Notes under the pieces: generated by a model | Databases searched by the model: none | The model's input: only the letters and a program-made list of their open reading frames with translations | What the model was told of the DNA's origin: nothing | Position numbers and translations under genes: made by a program | Source of the DNA: Treponema bryantii NK4A124 | GTDB lineage: Bacteria > Spirochaetota > Spirochaetia > Treponematales > Treponemataceae | Length of the DNA: 64,000 nucleotides | Assembly (NCBI RefSeq): GCF_000421345.1 | Contig: NZ_ATWV01000004.1 | Location: forward strand, 186,001 to 250,000 | Direction: 5' to 3' | Part shown: piece by piece, positions 1-8,601 of the stretch | Position numbering within the stretch: the stretch's first letter is position 1 | Layout of the letters: every line of letters starts with the position of its first letter

Positions 1-358
1 TCTTGAGTAAGTCAACTTCCCCTGTATCCGCTTTTCTATGATCCTCATAAAGGACCTTTTCGTAAGCCTTGCGCTCACGTTCTTTACGTTTTATATAATT
101 TATAGATGCATTCTTAACAACCCGAATAAGCCAGTATTTAGCATCATTAATCGAAGGAAAGGTTAATTCCTTTTCGTTCGCTTTAATAAGAGAGTCGTGA
201 GCCAAATCCTCTGCAGCCTCTTCGTCATTTACAATTCTGTAAGACACCTTAAAGAGCATCTGCATTGTTGCATCATATATTTTCTTAAAATCAACCGGAT
301 TCGCGGCATTTAAGGCTACATTTTCTTCCTGTTGATTCCCTACTATATTACCAAACAC
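1..358 (-). CDS. ECF-type RNA polymerase sigma factor (3' part missing)
   Basis: The minus strand reads as the N-terminal 119 residues of a sigma-70 family protein and runs off the window edge, so region 4 is not visible. Region 2 is recognisable: a helix with DFKKIYDATMQMLFKVSYRI, the acidic stretch NDEEAAEDLAHDSL, then KYWLIRVVKNASINYIKRK, typical of region 2.3/2.4 for -10 recognition. No ATG fits the frame. A GTG at 356-358 follows an in-frame stop upstream and is the most likely start, though its ribosome-binding site is poor. No anti-sigma factor gene is adjacent. I infer a stress or envelope regulon, but the target is unknown. Confidence 0.8.
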   Translation of the reverse strand, partial: MFGNIVGNQQEENVALNAANPVDFKKIYDATMQMLFKVSYRIVNDEEAAEDLAHDSLIKANEKELTFPSINDAKYWLIRVVKNASINYIKRKERERKAYEKVLYEDHRKADTGEVDLLK

Positions 359-399
359 ATTATTATCCCGAAAGTTACAGATTTTTTTCCGTTATGTCC

Positions 400-439
400 G
401 GTGGTTGAGTGCCCGCGAAGCGGGTGTATCGAAACCACC
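400..439. repeat. Dispersed palindrome, family 1 (GGTGGTT...AACCACC)
   Basis: Nested inverted repeat: outer arms GGTGGTT (400-406) and AACCACC (433-439), inner arms CCCGC/GCGGG around AAG. The same layout recurs at 5518-5562, 42215-42258 and 44411-44452. This copy lies between the end of cysS and the start of the sigma factor gene, both on the minus strand, and may terminate cysS transcription. Confidence 0.8.
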
Positions 440-446
440 TGTCTAT

Positions 447-2018
447 TTACCCACGTTTCCAGGTTGGTCCAGTTGGTGTATCAATAATAATAACACCACG
501 GGCAGTTAATTGGTTACGAATTTCATCAGCCCGGGCAAAATCCTTTGCTTTTTTAGCAGCTGTTCTTTCTGCTACAAGTGCATCAATTTCTGCAGCCTCA
601 GGGTCTCCTGCATGGGCATCAGCTGCTCCGGAAGTACCTGCAACAGCTGCACCACTATGTAAAGCCTGCTCATCAAGAACATCAAAAGCGTTCTTAATTA
701 CATCAAGGCTTAAAACACTATCCATCTTCAAAATAGCAGCAAGTGCAGTTCCAGCCTTTACTCCACCCTTTCCTGCTGCTTCCTTCTGCATTGCAGCCAT
801 AGCAACCGGGGTAGCAAGGTCATTTGAAAGGCCTTCTCGGAATTTAGCAAGGTTTTCAGTTTCACCATCAATTTTACCAAGAATAGAAGCAAAGTTTTCG
901 CGGGTAAGTCCAAGCCCTTCTTCGCCATTTGCCTTAGCAAGAAGCTTAGCAACACGAGCATTCAAAGCCGCACGACCGTTCTTAGCAGATTCCAGAGCTT
1001 CCAGACTAAATACAAGCTGCTTTCTGTAGTGTCCGTTCAAAAGGAAGAATCTATAATCCAACGGAGCAATTCCCTTGTCTTTAAGAGAAAAACCGCGCTC
1101 TGGAGGCAGCGAAGTCTGCAGTGTAATAAAGTTACCGCTGGACTTACTCATCTTACCGCCTTCAAGAATAAGGAACTCATTGTGCATCCAGTAGTCAACC
1201 CAAGGACCTTTAGCACGCTCAGCCTCGTCAAAAGAACCTTCCGACTGAGCAATTTCGTTAGTATGATGAACAGGTACGTGATCAATACCACCTGTATGAA
1301 TATCAAAATGCTTTCCAAGATACTTCATACTCATAGCAGAACATTCAATATGCCAGCCAGGGTAACCACGGCCCCAAGGAGAATCCCAGGTCATAGCCTG
1401 ATCTTCAAACTTAGATTTTGTAAACCAGAGAACAAAGTCACCAGGGTTACGCTTGTTTTCATCAATAACGACAACCTTACGTTTACCAGCCCCTGCCTTA
1501 AGTTCATCAAGGTTGAGGTTTGCAAGTTTACCGTAATCAGGGAAGGTAGAAATATCATAATAAAGATTTCCGCCAGCCATATAAGTGTGGCCCTGAGCTT
1601 CAATCTTTTTAATCAGTTCAATCATGTCGTCAATGTGTTCTGTTGCGCGGCAGATAACGTCCGGATGACGGATATTCATTGCGTCAATATCCTTCATAAA
1701 AGCGTCAGTATAAAAATTTGCAACCTCAAGAACACTCTGATGACGTTCTGCTGCAGATTTCTTCATTTTATCTTCACCGTTGTCACCATCGTCAGTAAGG
1801 TGACCAACATCTGTGATATTCATAACATGCTTAACTTCATATCCCAAAAACTGCAGAGTCTTATCAAGAATATCCCAGCAAACATAAGCACGAAGATTTC
1901 CTACATGCGCATAATTGTAAACTGTAGGACCACAGCCGTAAAAACCTGCATGTCCTTCAACAAGCGGCTTAAACTCTTCCATTTTTCGTCCCATAGTATT
2001 GTATAATCTCAGTGCCAT
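447..2018 (-). CDS. cysS: Cysteinyl-tRNA synthetase
   Basis: Class I aminoacyl-tRNA synthetase that charges tRNA-Cys in the cytoplasm. Residues 38-41 (HVGN) are the HIGH-type ATP-binding signature, and KMSKS is exact at about 289-293. Cys29, Cys226 and the HVPVHH cluster near 247-252 fit the active-site zinc ligands. The length of 523 residues is somewhat above the usual 460-500, partly because of an Ala/Gly/Ser-rich linker (about residues 456-476) before the C-terminal helical anticodon-binding part, which ends in IIIDTPTGPTWKRG. The start ATG at 2018 leads directly into the conserved MALRLYNTMG segment. It is divergent from murB, and two dispersed palindromes lie in the shared upstream region. 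Confidence 0.97.
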   Translation of the reverse strand: MALRLYNTMGRKMEEFKPLVEGHAGFYGCGPTVYNYAHVGNLRAYVCWDILDKTLQFLGYEVKHVMNITDVGHLTDDGDNGEDKMKKSAAERHQSVLEVANFYTDAFMKDIDAMNIRHPDVICRATEHIDDMIELIKKIEAQGHTYMAGGNLYYDISTFPDYGKLANLNLDELKAGAGKRKVVVIDENKRNPGDFVLWFTKSKFEDQAMTWDSPWGRGYPGWHIECSAMSMKYLGKHFDIHTGGIDHVPVHHTNEIAQSEGSFDEAERAKGPWVDYWMHNEFLILEGGKMSKSSGNFITLQTSLPPERGFSLKDKGIAPLDYRFFLLNGHYRKQLVFSLEALESAKNGRAALNARVAKLLAKANGEEGLGLTRENFASILGKIDGETENLAKFREGLSNDLATPVAMAAMQKEAAGKGGVKAGTALAAILKMDSVLSLDVIKNAFDVLDEQALHSGAAVAGTSGAADAHAGDPEAAEIDALVAERTAAKKAKDFARADEIRNQLTARGVIIIDTPTGPTWKRG

Positions 2019-2032
2019 AATTTACCTCACTT

Positions 2033-2058
2033 TGTCATGCTGAACTTGTTTCAGCATC
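2033..2058. repeat. Dispersed palindrome, family 2 (GCTGAACTTGTTTCAGC)
   Basis: Short inverted repeat GATGCTGAAA/ TTCAGCAT type. Further copies lie at 37428-37452, 37461-37486, 47922-47948 and 47957-47983. This one sits in the divergent cysS/murB promoter region. Confidence 0.75.
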
Positions 2059-2110
2059 CAATAATTATAACGTTTTCCCCCCTCTTAAACAACAAGCATA
2101 AAAATTTAAC

Positions 2111-2143
2111 GTCATTGCGAGGAGCGTAGTGACGAAGCAATCT
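2111..2143. repeat. Dispersed repeat, family 3 (TCATTGCGA...GCAATCT)
   Basis: Imperfect palindrome with arms ATTGCG and CGAAGCAAT around GAGGAGCGTAGTGA. A related element with arms GATTGC and GCAATG is at 41544-41575. It ends about 20 bp before the murB start codon. Confidence 0.65.
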
Positions 2144-2163
2144 ATTCCCATTATAATAGAATT

Positions 2164-3123
2164 ATGTTTGATTTCCTTGCTTCCATGCTAAAAGTCGCAA
2201 AAATCCCCTATACCGAAAATGCAGCCCTGGCTCCTAAATCTACTTTTAAGGTCGGTGGAAAAGCCCGTTTGTATATAACACCTCAAAATCCAGAAGAACT
2301 TGAATCTACAATAGCTGCTGTACATTCAGCAGAAATCCCTTTTTTTCTGACAGGTGGAGCAAGTAACGTTGTTTACCCGGATGGAATTTACGAAGGTGCA
2401 ATTATTTCTACCCAATCAGTCAAGGAAATTTTTTATGACCCGGACGAAATAACCCCAGACGGGGCGGTTCTCGTAAGCTGCCAGTGCGGCACTCCAATGG
2501 CAGCTTTTGTAGACTTCTGTACCCGCAAAAATCTGACTGGCGCAGAACAGTTTGCCGGCCTTCCTGGAACTGTAGGAGGCGCTGTCTATATGAACGCCCG
2601 TTGCTTTGACCGCTCTGTAAGCGATATCCTTTACTCTACAAAACATATAGAATTTGAAGGCGACAAGGCACGCCAGGTCGAAGTTCCCTTTAATTCAGAA
2701 GACTGGGATTATAAAAAATCTCCATTCCAGGCTCCAGTAGCATCAGTAAAATCTCAGTTATACATAACACAGGCAACCTTCCGTCTAAGTCCTGCCAGTC
2801 CGGCCGACCACGATCGCATTGCCGCAGACTGCAAAAAATACATAGCCGAACGTGTAGACAAAGGACATTTCAAATACCCGAGCGCCGGCAGCGTTTTTAA
2901 GAATAACCATGCCTTTGGCGCCCCAAGCGGTAAACTTATAGACGATTGCGGACTTAAAGGACTGACCATTGGAGGAGCCCAGATTGCCCCATTCCACGGT
3001 AATTTTATTATAAACACCGGTAACGCCACTGCAGCAGACATTAAAGCCCTGGTTCAGGTAGCCCAAAAAGCCGTTCACGACAAATTTGGCTTTAATCTCG
3101 AACCTGAAATCATTTTTGTTTAA
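2164..3123 (+). CDS. murB: UDP-N-acetylenolpyruvoylglucosamine reductase
   Basis: FAD-dependent enzyme that reduces enolpyruvyl-UDP-GlcNAc to UDP-MurNAc with NADPH in peptidoglycan precursor synthesis. The 319-residue protein has the FAD-binding segments FKVGGKARLY, FLTGGASNVVYPDG and EQFAGLPGTVGGAVYMNA, then the catalytic serine motif YPSAGSVFKN and the C-terminal LEPEIIFV containing the second general acid (Glu). The substrate-binding part is compact. It stands alone, divergent from cysS, and the TTG-initiated cNMP-domain gene downstream has its own promoter. Confidence 0.96.
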   Translation: MFDFLASMLKVAKIPYTENAALAPKSTFKVGGKARLYITPQNPEELESTIAAVHSAEIPFFLTGGASNVVYPDGIYEGAIISTQSVKEIFYDPDEITPDGAVLVSCQCGTPMAAFVDFCTRKNLTGAEQFAGLPGTVGGAVYMNARCFDRSVSDILYSTKHIEFEGDKARQVEVPFNSEDWDYKKSPFQAPVASVKSQLYITQATFRLSPASPADHDRIAADCKKYIAERVDKGHFKYPSAGSVFKNNHAFGAPSGKLIDDCGLKGLTIGGAQIAPFHGNFIINTGNATAADIKALVQVAQKAVHDKFGFNLEPEIIFV

Positions 3124-3175
3124 TGAACTTTTTCACTTTAACTAAACTTAATTAATGTCGATAATTAAACATACA

Positions 3176-3204
3176 TTGACAAACAAAGATTGTAAATCTA
3201 TACT
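3176..3204 (+). promoter_or_regulatory. Sigma-70 promoter for the cNMP-domain gene
   Basis: TTGACA at 3176-3181, a 17-bp spacer and TATACT at 3199-3204. It lies about 33 bp before the TTG start codon at 3237. Confidence 0.75.
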
Positions 3205-3236
3205 TATATATTGAATACATTTAGGAGAGTAAGCTC

Positions 3237-4427
3237 TTGCTGCAGTTACAAATTGTTAGTTTCAGAAAAGGTTCATATCTCGTCGTAGAAGGCAAGGAAA
3301 ACACCGACCATTTCTATATCATTCAGAAAGGAAACGTTCAGTGTATGAAAGCCTCTGGCGCAGGCCTTGCTCCTACAATGTATGGACCTGGAGACTTCGT
3401 TGGTGTAGTACCATGCATGTCAGACCATCTCCAGATTGAAACAGCTATTGCCACAACTGATGTAATGGCTATTTCCGTTCGTAAAGACCAGTATCCGGAA
3501 CTTATTTCTCAGAATACTCCGGTTGCTCTTAAAATCATCAAAACTTTTGCTAACAGAATGCGCGTAATGAACGAAATGCTTACAAAGGCAACTCTTCATT
3601 CCGTAGTTCAAGATACACATGAACAGATTTTCAAGGTTGCAAGCTTCTATGAAAAGAACTCCCTCCCTGATGTTGCTGTTTTTGCTTACTATCAATATCT
3701 GAAAACAAAACCGGAAGGCCCAAATGCAGATCTTGCAAAGCAGAAGTTTGTAGCACTTAAGCCAAAAACTCATGCAGTTTATTTTGAACCAACAGCAGAA
3801 CCTTCTCGTCAGTATCCAAAAGATACAATGATATTCTCCGAAGCTCAGTCTGGTTCAGATATGTTTATCATTCAGAGAGGTGAAGTTTCAATCACAAAAG
3901 TTGTAAACGGTAATGAAGTAACCCTCGCTGTACTTAAAAAAGGCGATATGTTTGGTGAAATGGCCCTTATCGAAAATAAGCCTCGTTCAGCAAATGCCCT
4001 TGCACACAGCGACTGTACACTTATGGTTATCAACCGTTCCAACTTCAATCAGATGGTAGCAACTCAGCCTCAGCTGGTAGCAAAGCTTACAACTACCCTT
4101 GCAGACCGCCTCTGGTCTATGTACCGCCAGCTCGATAATGCAACTCTCACTGAGCCTCTTGCAAAAATGCTTGATATGCTTTCTCTCCAGCTGGAAAAAC
4201 AGCGTGTTAAAATCGGTTTTTCAAAGCTTTCAATGCAAACAGAGTTTACTCCAAAAGACCTTGCAAATATGTGTGGTCTTGCAAGTCAGTATCAGGCAAA
4301 GGCAATTTACGACTTTGAACAGTATGACCAGATTCGTATTGAAAATGGCAAAGTATTCATAAAAGATGCTGCAGAACTCATGAAAGCTGCTGCCTTCTAC
4401 CGCAAACAAAATAATATAAAAAAATAA
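3237..4427 (+). CDS. Protein with two cyclic-nucleotide-binding domains (Crp-like)
   Basis: 396 residues. Residues about 3-115 and 180-295 are two cyclic-nucleotide-binding beta-rolls. The second is the clearer one, with GEVSITK, GDMFGEMALIENKPRSANALA and a DCTLMVINR strand. The C-terminal 100 residues (LTEPLAKML ... FTPKDLANMCGLASQYQAKAIYDFEQY) resemble a winged-helix region, so DNA binding is plausible but not proven. The start is TTG at 3237, supported by AGGAG at 3223-3228 and the promoter just upstream, since no ATG gives a full first domain. It leads a short run with two exported proteins. The ligand (cAMP, c-di-GMP or none) cannot be read from the sequence. Confidence 0.85.
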   Translation: MLQLQIVSFRKGSYLVVEGKENTDHFYIIQKGNVQCMKASGAGLAPTMYGPGDFVGVVPCMSDHLQIETAIATTDVMAISVRKDQYPELISQNTPVALKIIKTFANRMRVMNEMLTKATLHSVVQDTHEQIFKVASFYEKNSLPDVAVFAYYQYLKTKPEGPNADLAKQKFVALKPKTHAVYFEPTAEPSRQYPKDTMIFSEAQSGSDMFIIQRGEVSITKVVNGNEVTLAVLKKGDMFGEMALIENKPRSANALAHSDCTLMVINRSNFNQMVATQPQLVAKLTTTLADRLWSMYRQLDNATLTEPLAKMLDMLSLQLEKQRVKIGFSKLSMQTEFTPKDLANMCGLASQYQAKAIYDFEQYDQIRIENGKVFIKDAAELMKAAAFYRKQNNIKK

Positions 4428-4448
4428 TTATCTTCCGATAATTTAAGT

Positions 4449-4997
4449 ATGATTTCTTTAAAGAAAAAAATCGCTTTTCTCATTACATTTTCTACCTTTC
4501 TACTATTTTTAAACGCAGAAAGTCTTCCTCACGGCTATAAAAATATTACTCTTGGAATGAGTCTGGAAGAAACAAAAGAAAACCTTGTAAAAGACCCGGA
4601 TTTTGGTTACCACGGAGATCGTGACGTTTCTCTTATTCCTAATTCAAGCAAAACACTCATTGAAACAGATGCTGAACACGGGCTTGGCTCTAACTTTTTG
4701 ACTCGCTGCTGGTTCCAGTTCACCTTTGACGAACTTTATATCATAACAATTAATGTAAATCCTGAAAAAATGGATTATTACAGCATTTTTACAAAGCTTA
4801 CAGAAAAATACGGCCAGCCGACAAGTTTTAATCCTCAAGCAGCAATCTGGAAGGATGACGAAGTTACAATGAGCCTTGAAAAGCCTTTAACACTCAAATA
4901 TATTGATAACAAGCTTTTTGAACAGACTCAGAATTATTCAAATATTCAAAAGTCTCCAACCGAAATTACCCGAGAGATGTTTCTGGAAGATTTATAA
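4449..4997 (+). CDS. Exported protein of unknown function
   Basis: 182 residues with an N-terminal signal peptide (KKKIAFLITFSTFLLFLNAES), so probably periplasmic. The mature part begins YKNITLGMSLEETKENL, resembling the 'I.xGMs.e.v...lg.P' pattern of small BamE/SmpA-like folds, and later has YYSIFTKLTEKYGQPTSF. No lipobox cysteine is visible. It lies 21 bp after the cNMP-domain gene and is probably co-transcribed with it. I do not recognise a named family. Confidence 0.7.
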   Translation: MISLKKKIAFLITFSTFLLFLNAESLPHGYKNITLGMSLEETKENLVKDPDFGYHGDRDVSLIPNSSKTLIETDAEHGLGSNFLTRCWFQFTFDELYIITINVNPEKMDYYSIFTKLTEKYGQPTSFNPQAAIWKDDEVTMSLEKPLTLKYIDNKLFEQTQNYSNIQKSPTEITREMFLEDL

Positions 4998-5069
4998 TAG
5001 CAAATCCGTTAAAGATAATTGCGAAAACATGGAGCAATTATCTAGGATTTACCACCAAGGAGCCCTACA

Positions 5070-5510
5070 ATGAAAAGATTTTTTTCTCTAATCACCATAC
5101 TTCTTCTTCTCACACCTCTCCTTTCCTGCAAAAGCAAAAAGCTTCCTGTAAAAGACATAAAAATAATCCGCCATGACGGCACAGAATTTATTGTAAATGC
5201 AGAAATTGCAGAAAAAGCCGAAGACCGTAACCACGGTTTTATGGAAAGAAAAAACATTCCCGATGGAACAGGTATGCTTTTCGTTTTCGAAAAAGATCAG
5301 ATCCTTTCCTTCTGGATGAAAAATACACCTCACCCGCTTTCTATTGCTTACATAGATTCAAAAGGAAAAATCCGAAATATTTATGACATGACACCCTACA
5401 GTCTGTCATCTATAGTCAGTACAGTTTCCGTAAGATATGCCCTTGAAGTTCCACAGGGCTGGTACAAAAAAAACGGCATCGCAGAAGGCGACACCGTTAT
5501 ACTTCCTTAA
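5070..5510 (+). CDS. DUF192 family lipoprotein
   Basis: 146 residues. The signal peptide ends in a lipobox (TPLLSC, Cys at about 20), so the protein should be lipid-anchored. The rest is the DUF192 fold: EIAEKAEDRNHGFMERKNIP, GMLFVFEKDQILSFWMKNTP and a C-terminal ALEVPQGWYKKNGIAEGDTV. These match the conserved R.xGLM.R, FW MkNt and GDxV motifs. The family is widespread and its biochemical role is unknown. AGGAG sits 8 bases before the ATG. It is the last plus-strand gene before a convergent pair, and the family 1 palindrome directly downstream may act as terminator. Confidence 0.88.
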   Translation: MKRFFSLITILLLLTPLLSCKSKKLPVKDIKIIRHDGTEFIVNAEIAEKAEDRNHGFMERKNIPDGTGMLFVFEKDQILSFWMKNTPHPLSIAYIDSKGKIRNIYDMTPYSLSSIVSTVSVRYALEVPQGWYKKNGIAEGDTVILP

Positions 5511-5517
5511 AACGTCC

Positions 5518-5562
5518 GGTGGTTGAGTGACCGATGCAAGGCATCGGTTGTATCGAAACCAC
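5518..5562. repeat. Dispersed palindrome, family 1, between convergent genes
   Basis: Outer arms GGTGGTT (5518-5524) and AACCAC (5557-5562). The inner hairpin is CCGATGC AAG GCATCGG, longer than in other copies. It lies exactly in the gap between the convergent DUF192 and TPR genes, so a bidirectional terminator role is likely. Confidence 0.8.
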
Positions 5563-5570
5563 ATTTAGGC

Positions 5571-6725
5571 TTACTCGCCATCCTGCTCCAGCTTCATCAA
5601 CTCTGCAGCCGCAATTCTATCCTTAGGATCAAACTCCAGAACTGTCGTAAAATAATTTCTTGCCTCCTGCTTATTTCCCATGGCAAGGGCAAGATAACCC
5701 AGATTAGATATAATTTTTGTGCTTTCCGGCTCCAGAGCAAGGGCTTTCATAAGACATTTTTTAGCCTCATCAAAATCCTTCTCCTGAACATAACAGAGAG
5801 AAAGTTCATTATATGTATCTGAATTAGTATCTCCACCGTATTTCAGTGCTTCAAGAAAGGCCTGTTTTGCGTCTGTAAAGCGCTCAAGACGACGAAGCCC
5901 CCAGCCCAGCATAAACCAGCCATTCCAGACCTTTGGGTTGGACTGCAAAAAGTCTCTTACCTGCTCAAGTCCTTTTTCTTCCTGGCCAGAGGAAATTAAA
6001 TCATAAGCAGCTTTAAAAGCTTCATCATCCATATTCTGGTTATTAATAGTATTGATGATTTCCTGGGCACGTTCCTTTTTATAAACTCCGTTTTCTCCCA
6101 TTTCTTCATCAGAAGTTTCACATGTCAGAGCAAGATATGTTTCAAAGGCATCCTTTGCTTCACGATATTTGTGCTGCTTCATATAATAAAAACCAACATT
6201 AAAATATACATCCGGAAGCGGAGGCTCTGCATTCATTGCCTGTTCATAGTAAGAATATGCATCTGCATCATAAGCATCAGCATCATCAAAAAGACCTGAA
6301 TTTCTGTATGAATCTGCACGCTGATCAAGGAAGAGAGCCATATTAAGAATAATAGCAACATCCTCAGGATCAAAGCCTATAAGGGCACGGAAGATTTCTT
6401 CAGCAAGGTCAAAATCTTCATTCTTTGTTTTTAAAATTGCAGCTTCGCAGAGTTCTTTTTTAAGATTTGGCTTTACCTTTTTAAGAATTGAACGATAATA
6501 ATCCAGATGCTGATTTTTGCTGTCGTAAGCAAGAATTGTAAGCATTCCGGCTAATATCTGCTCAGCATTAATCTCTTTTGGATTAAAATCAGCTTCGTTT
6601 TCACCAATTTTTTTCTGTACAGGCAAAGGAATTGTCGGATCAATTTCAAATGCCGAACTTGAAGACATTTCTAATTTTGGAATATTTATATAATAAATAG
6701 ATTCCAATGGATTTGAAGGATTCAT
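5571..6725 (-). CDS. TPR-repeat protein
   Basis: 384 residues of helical repeats with no signal peptide, so cytoplasmic. Several TPR units are visible: AEEIFRALIGFDPEDVAIILNMA, the segment with YYEQAMNAEPPLPDVYFNVG, then KAFLEALKYGGDTNSDTY, ECL-type KKCLMKALALEPESTKIIS and NLGYLALAMGNKQEARNYF. TPR arrays mediate protein-protein contacts; the partner is unknown. It starts 24 bases after the stop of the PilZ-domain gene, so the two are probably one operon, perhaps an adaptor pair. Confidence 0.85.
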   Translation of the reverse strand: MNPSNPLESIYYINIPKLEMSSSSAFEIDPTIPLPVQKKIGENEADFNPKEINAEQILAGMLTILAYDSKNQHLDYYRSILKKVKPNLKKELCEAAILKTKNEDFDLAEEIFRALIGFDPEDVAIILNMALFLDQRADSYRNSGLFDDADAYDADAYSYYEQAMNAEPPLPDVYFNVGFYYMKQHKYREAKDAFETYLALTCETSDEEMGENGVYKKERAQEIINTINNQNMDDEAFKAAYDLISSGQEEKGLEQVRDFLQSNPKVWNGWFMLGWGLRRLERFTDAKQAFLEALKYGGDTNSDTYNELSLCYVQEKDFDEAKKCLMKALALEPESTKIISNLGYLALAMGNKQEARNYFTTVLEFDPKDRIAAAELMKLEQDGE

Positions 6726-6749
6726 AATAATACCACTTAAAATAAAATT

Positions 6750-7697
6750 TTAGATATTTCCTACACTAGAAGGAGCAGCTGGACCAGCAGATGCTTTTTT
6801 AGCCGCAGCGGCAGCTTCTGCTTCTGCTTTTTTTGCAGCAGCTTCTGCCTGAGCTTTCTCTTCTGCAGCCTTGTTATTAATCTGATTCTGAATCAGTTGT
6901 TTCTGGTAAGATGTAATGTAACTGTTGATGTGGAACTTGTAGGTCATAGGAATTTCATCAGGTGTAAACTCAATATGCACAATTGAAATATCCTTACGAC
7001 CAGGCAAAAAGTCAGACTGCTTGATAACTCCCTGAAGAGAAATTTTTTCATTTGTATCAATAAAGAAAAGACGTAAATCTACAGCTTTATTCTCAAGGAA
7101 CTTCGGAATACCAACAAGCATGGCTTTTGCACCGCCAAAAGAAAGATCTTTCAAAATACATTTACGCGGAACCCCAGCAATAAATATATATGATTCCTCT
7201 TTTGGAATATTTAAAAGACGTAATGAATTTTCATTAATTGCAATACGTTCTTCTTTTCGGTTCTGAAAGTTCTCATTAACTTCAATAAACTCGCCAATAC
7301 GTAAAATTAAATCATCAGGCGGACGCTGGGTAAAAGTTAATGTAAGCATTGCAAGTTCATTTGAATTCTGGAAAGGCTTAATCTCTAATACAGTACAATT
7401 TACAGAAAACTGAATAGGTTCATTATTCTGGTCAAAAAAGCAATAACGAATACTTATTGGTGCAGTTCTATTTTTCTGAACTGTCGCATATATTCCACTT
7501 GCAGTTCCAATTATAACCTTAGCCTGCTGTAAAGATGATGAATTTATAATACAAGGCCACTGTCCACCATTGCTTTTAAGATATATCTGACGAGGGTCTA
7601 TTCTTAGAGATTTAAGATTTGCTTTTGTAAATACAATTTCCTTATCACGATAATAATCGTAATATCTGGAAATATGATGACTAGTTGCAACACTCAT
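6750..7697 (-). CDS. PilZ-domain protein (probable c-di-GMP receptor)
   Basis: 315 residues. The C-terminal half has the PilZ c-di-GMP signature: the arginine motif RKEER near residue 147 and DLSFGGAKA about 40 residues later, matching [DN]xSxxG. The N-terminal 140 residues look like the YcgR-type beta domain (KVIIGTASGIYATVQ ... CTVLEIKPF). The tail is an Ala/Lys/Glu-rich helix (AEEKAQAEAAAKKAEAEA) ending PAAPSSVGNI, unusual for the family. c-di-GMP control of motility or the cell surface is the expected role. It is first in an operon with the TPR gene. Confidence 0.85.
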   Translation of the reverse strand: MSVATSHHISRYYDYYRDKEIVFTKANLKSLRIDPRQIYLKSNGGQWPCIINSSSLQQAKVIIGTASGIYATVQKNRTAPISIRYCFFDQNNEPIQFSVNCTVLEIKPFQNSNELAMLTLTFTQRPPDDLILRIGEFIEVNENFQNRKEERIAINENSLRLLNIPKEESYIFIAGVPRKCILKDLSFGGAKAMLVGIPKFLENKAVDLRLFFIDTNEKISLQGVIKQSDFLPGRKDISIVHIEFTPDEIPMTYKFHINSYITSYQKQLIQNQINNKAAEEKAQAEAAAKKAEAEAAAAAKKASAGPAAPSSVGNI

Positions 7698-7770
7698 TAA
7701 CTGATATTATATTTCAACTTACCTTTTCTTTCAAGGTAATCAAATTAGAATATTTGCTTTAAAAAATAAA

Positions 7771-7798
7771 AAACCGTCACCCTTATTGATGACGGTTT
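7771..7798 (-). terminator. Intrinsic terminator of the ribosomal supercluster
   Basis: Perfect 9-bp stem AAACCGTCA / TGACGGTTT with a 10-base loop, followed on the minus strand by TTTATTTTTT. It lies 21 bases beyond the stop codon of the last gene of the alpha operon. Confidence 0.85.
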
Positions 7799-7818
7799 AC
7801 AAAGTTTGTTATAAAAGC

Positions 7819-8070
7819 TTACTCAGCAGCAGCTTCTTCTGCAGATGCTTCAGCAGCTGGAGCTTCTTCAGCAGCAGGCTTAGCCTTTCTTGCTTCTACG
7901 CGAGCTTCATTCTTGAGCTTAGCGTTACAGAACTTACAAACTTTTACAGTCTGACCATTAATTTCCTTTTCCCAAAGAACTTTAATATCTTCTTTTCCAC
8001 AGATAGCACAAGTTCCTCTTCCGTGTGCAGGTAATGATCTAATTCCAGATCCACGATGGTTCTTTGACAT
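7819..8070 (-). CDS. Small zinc-ribbon protein at the end of the alpha operon
   Basis: 83 residues. The N-terminal part is basic (MSKNHRGSGIRSLPAHGRG), followed by two CxxC pairs, CAIC at about 21-24 and CKFC at about 45-48, which should bind one zinc ion. The C-terminal 25 residues are almost only Ala and Glu, an acidic disordered tail. The start has an AGGAGT-type site 8 bases upstream. It follows rplQ by 18 bases and precedes the operon terminator. It is not a standard ribosomal protein in the E. coli set. Its place, size and basic zinc-ribbon start suggest a ribosome- or RNA-associated factor, which is an inference. Confidence 0.8.
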   Translation of the reverse strand: MSKNHRGSGIRSLPAHGRGTCAICGKEDIKVLWEKEINGQTVKVCKFCNAKLKNEARVEARKAKPAAEEAPAAEASAEEAAAE

Positions 8071-8088
8071 ATTAAACTCCTATTTAGC

Positions 8089-8601
8089 TTAGTTAGCAGG
8101 AGCTTCTTCTTTCTTTTCAGAAGCTTTCTTTGTAGTTTTCTTTGGCTTTGCCTCAGAACTTGCATCTTTAGCCTTTGCTGCAGGCTTTTTTGCCTTTGGT
8201 TCAGCTTTCTTAGCAGGCTTTTCTTCAGACTTTTCAGCATCAAGCTTATAGTCTACCAGCTCAAGAATTACAACATCTGCAGCGTCGCCCTGACGATATC
8301 CAAGCTTAAGAACGCGAGTGTAACCACCGTTTCTTTCCTTCATGCGAGGACCAATCTCAGTGAAAAGCTTGTTCAAGATCTTTTCATCCTGAATAAACTT
8401 TGCAGCTTCACGACGATTGTGTACAGTATCTTCTTTTGCTCTTGTAATGAGCTTTTCAGCTGACTTTCTTACTTCAAGAGCCTTAGATTTAGTTGTAGTA
8501 ATACGCTCATATCTGAAGAGCGAAGTTACCATATTGCGTGACATAGCACGGCGGTGTGCTGTTGTACGTGAAAGCGGATTAAAACCATTTCTATGATTCA
8601 T
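8089..8601 (-). CDS. rplQ: 50S ribosomal protein L17
   Basis: 170 residues. The first 120 are the L17 core ([20 protein letters not shown], then [19 protein letters not shown] and [19 protein letters not shown]). The last 50 residues are a Lys/Ala/Glu-rich tail absent from the 127-residue E. coli protein. Its start overlaps the end of rpoA by 11 bases, implying translational coupling. Confidence 0.97.
   Translation of the reverse strand: MNHRNGFNPLSRTTAHRRAMSRNMVTSLFRYERITTTKSKALEVRKSAEKLITRAKEDTVHNRREAAKFIQDEKILNKLFTEIGPRMKERNGGYTRVLKLGYRQGDAADVVILELVDYKLDAEKSEEKPAKKAEPKAKKPAAKAKDASSEAKPKKTTKKASEKKEEAPAN

Noticed and set aside
1029-2006. 325-codon plus-strand frame opposite cysS
   Set aside because: Fully antisense to a clear cysS gene. 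The composition is a mirror of its codon use.
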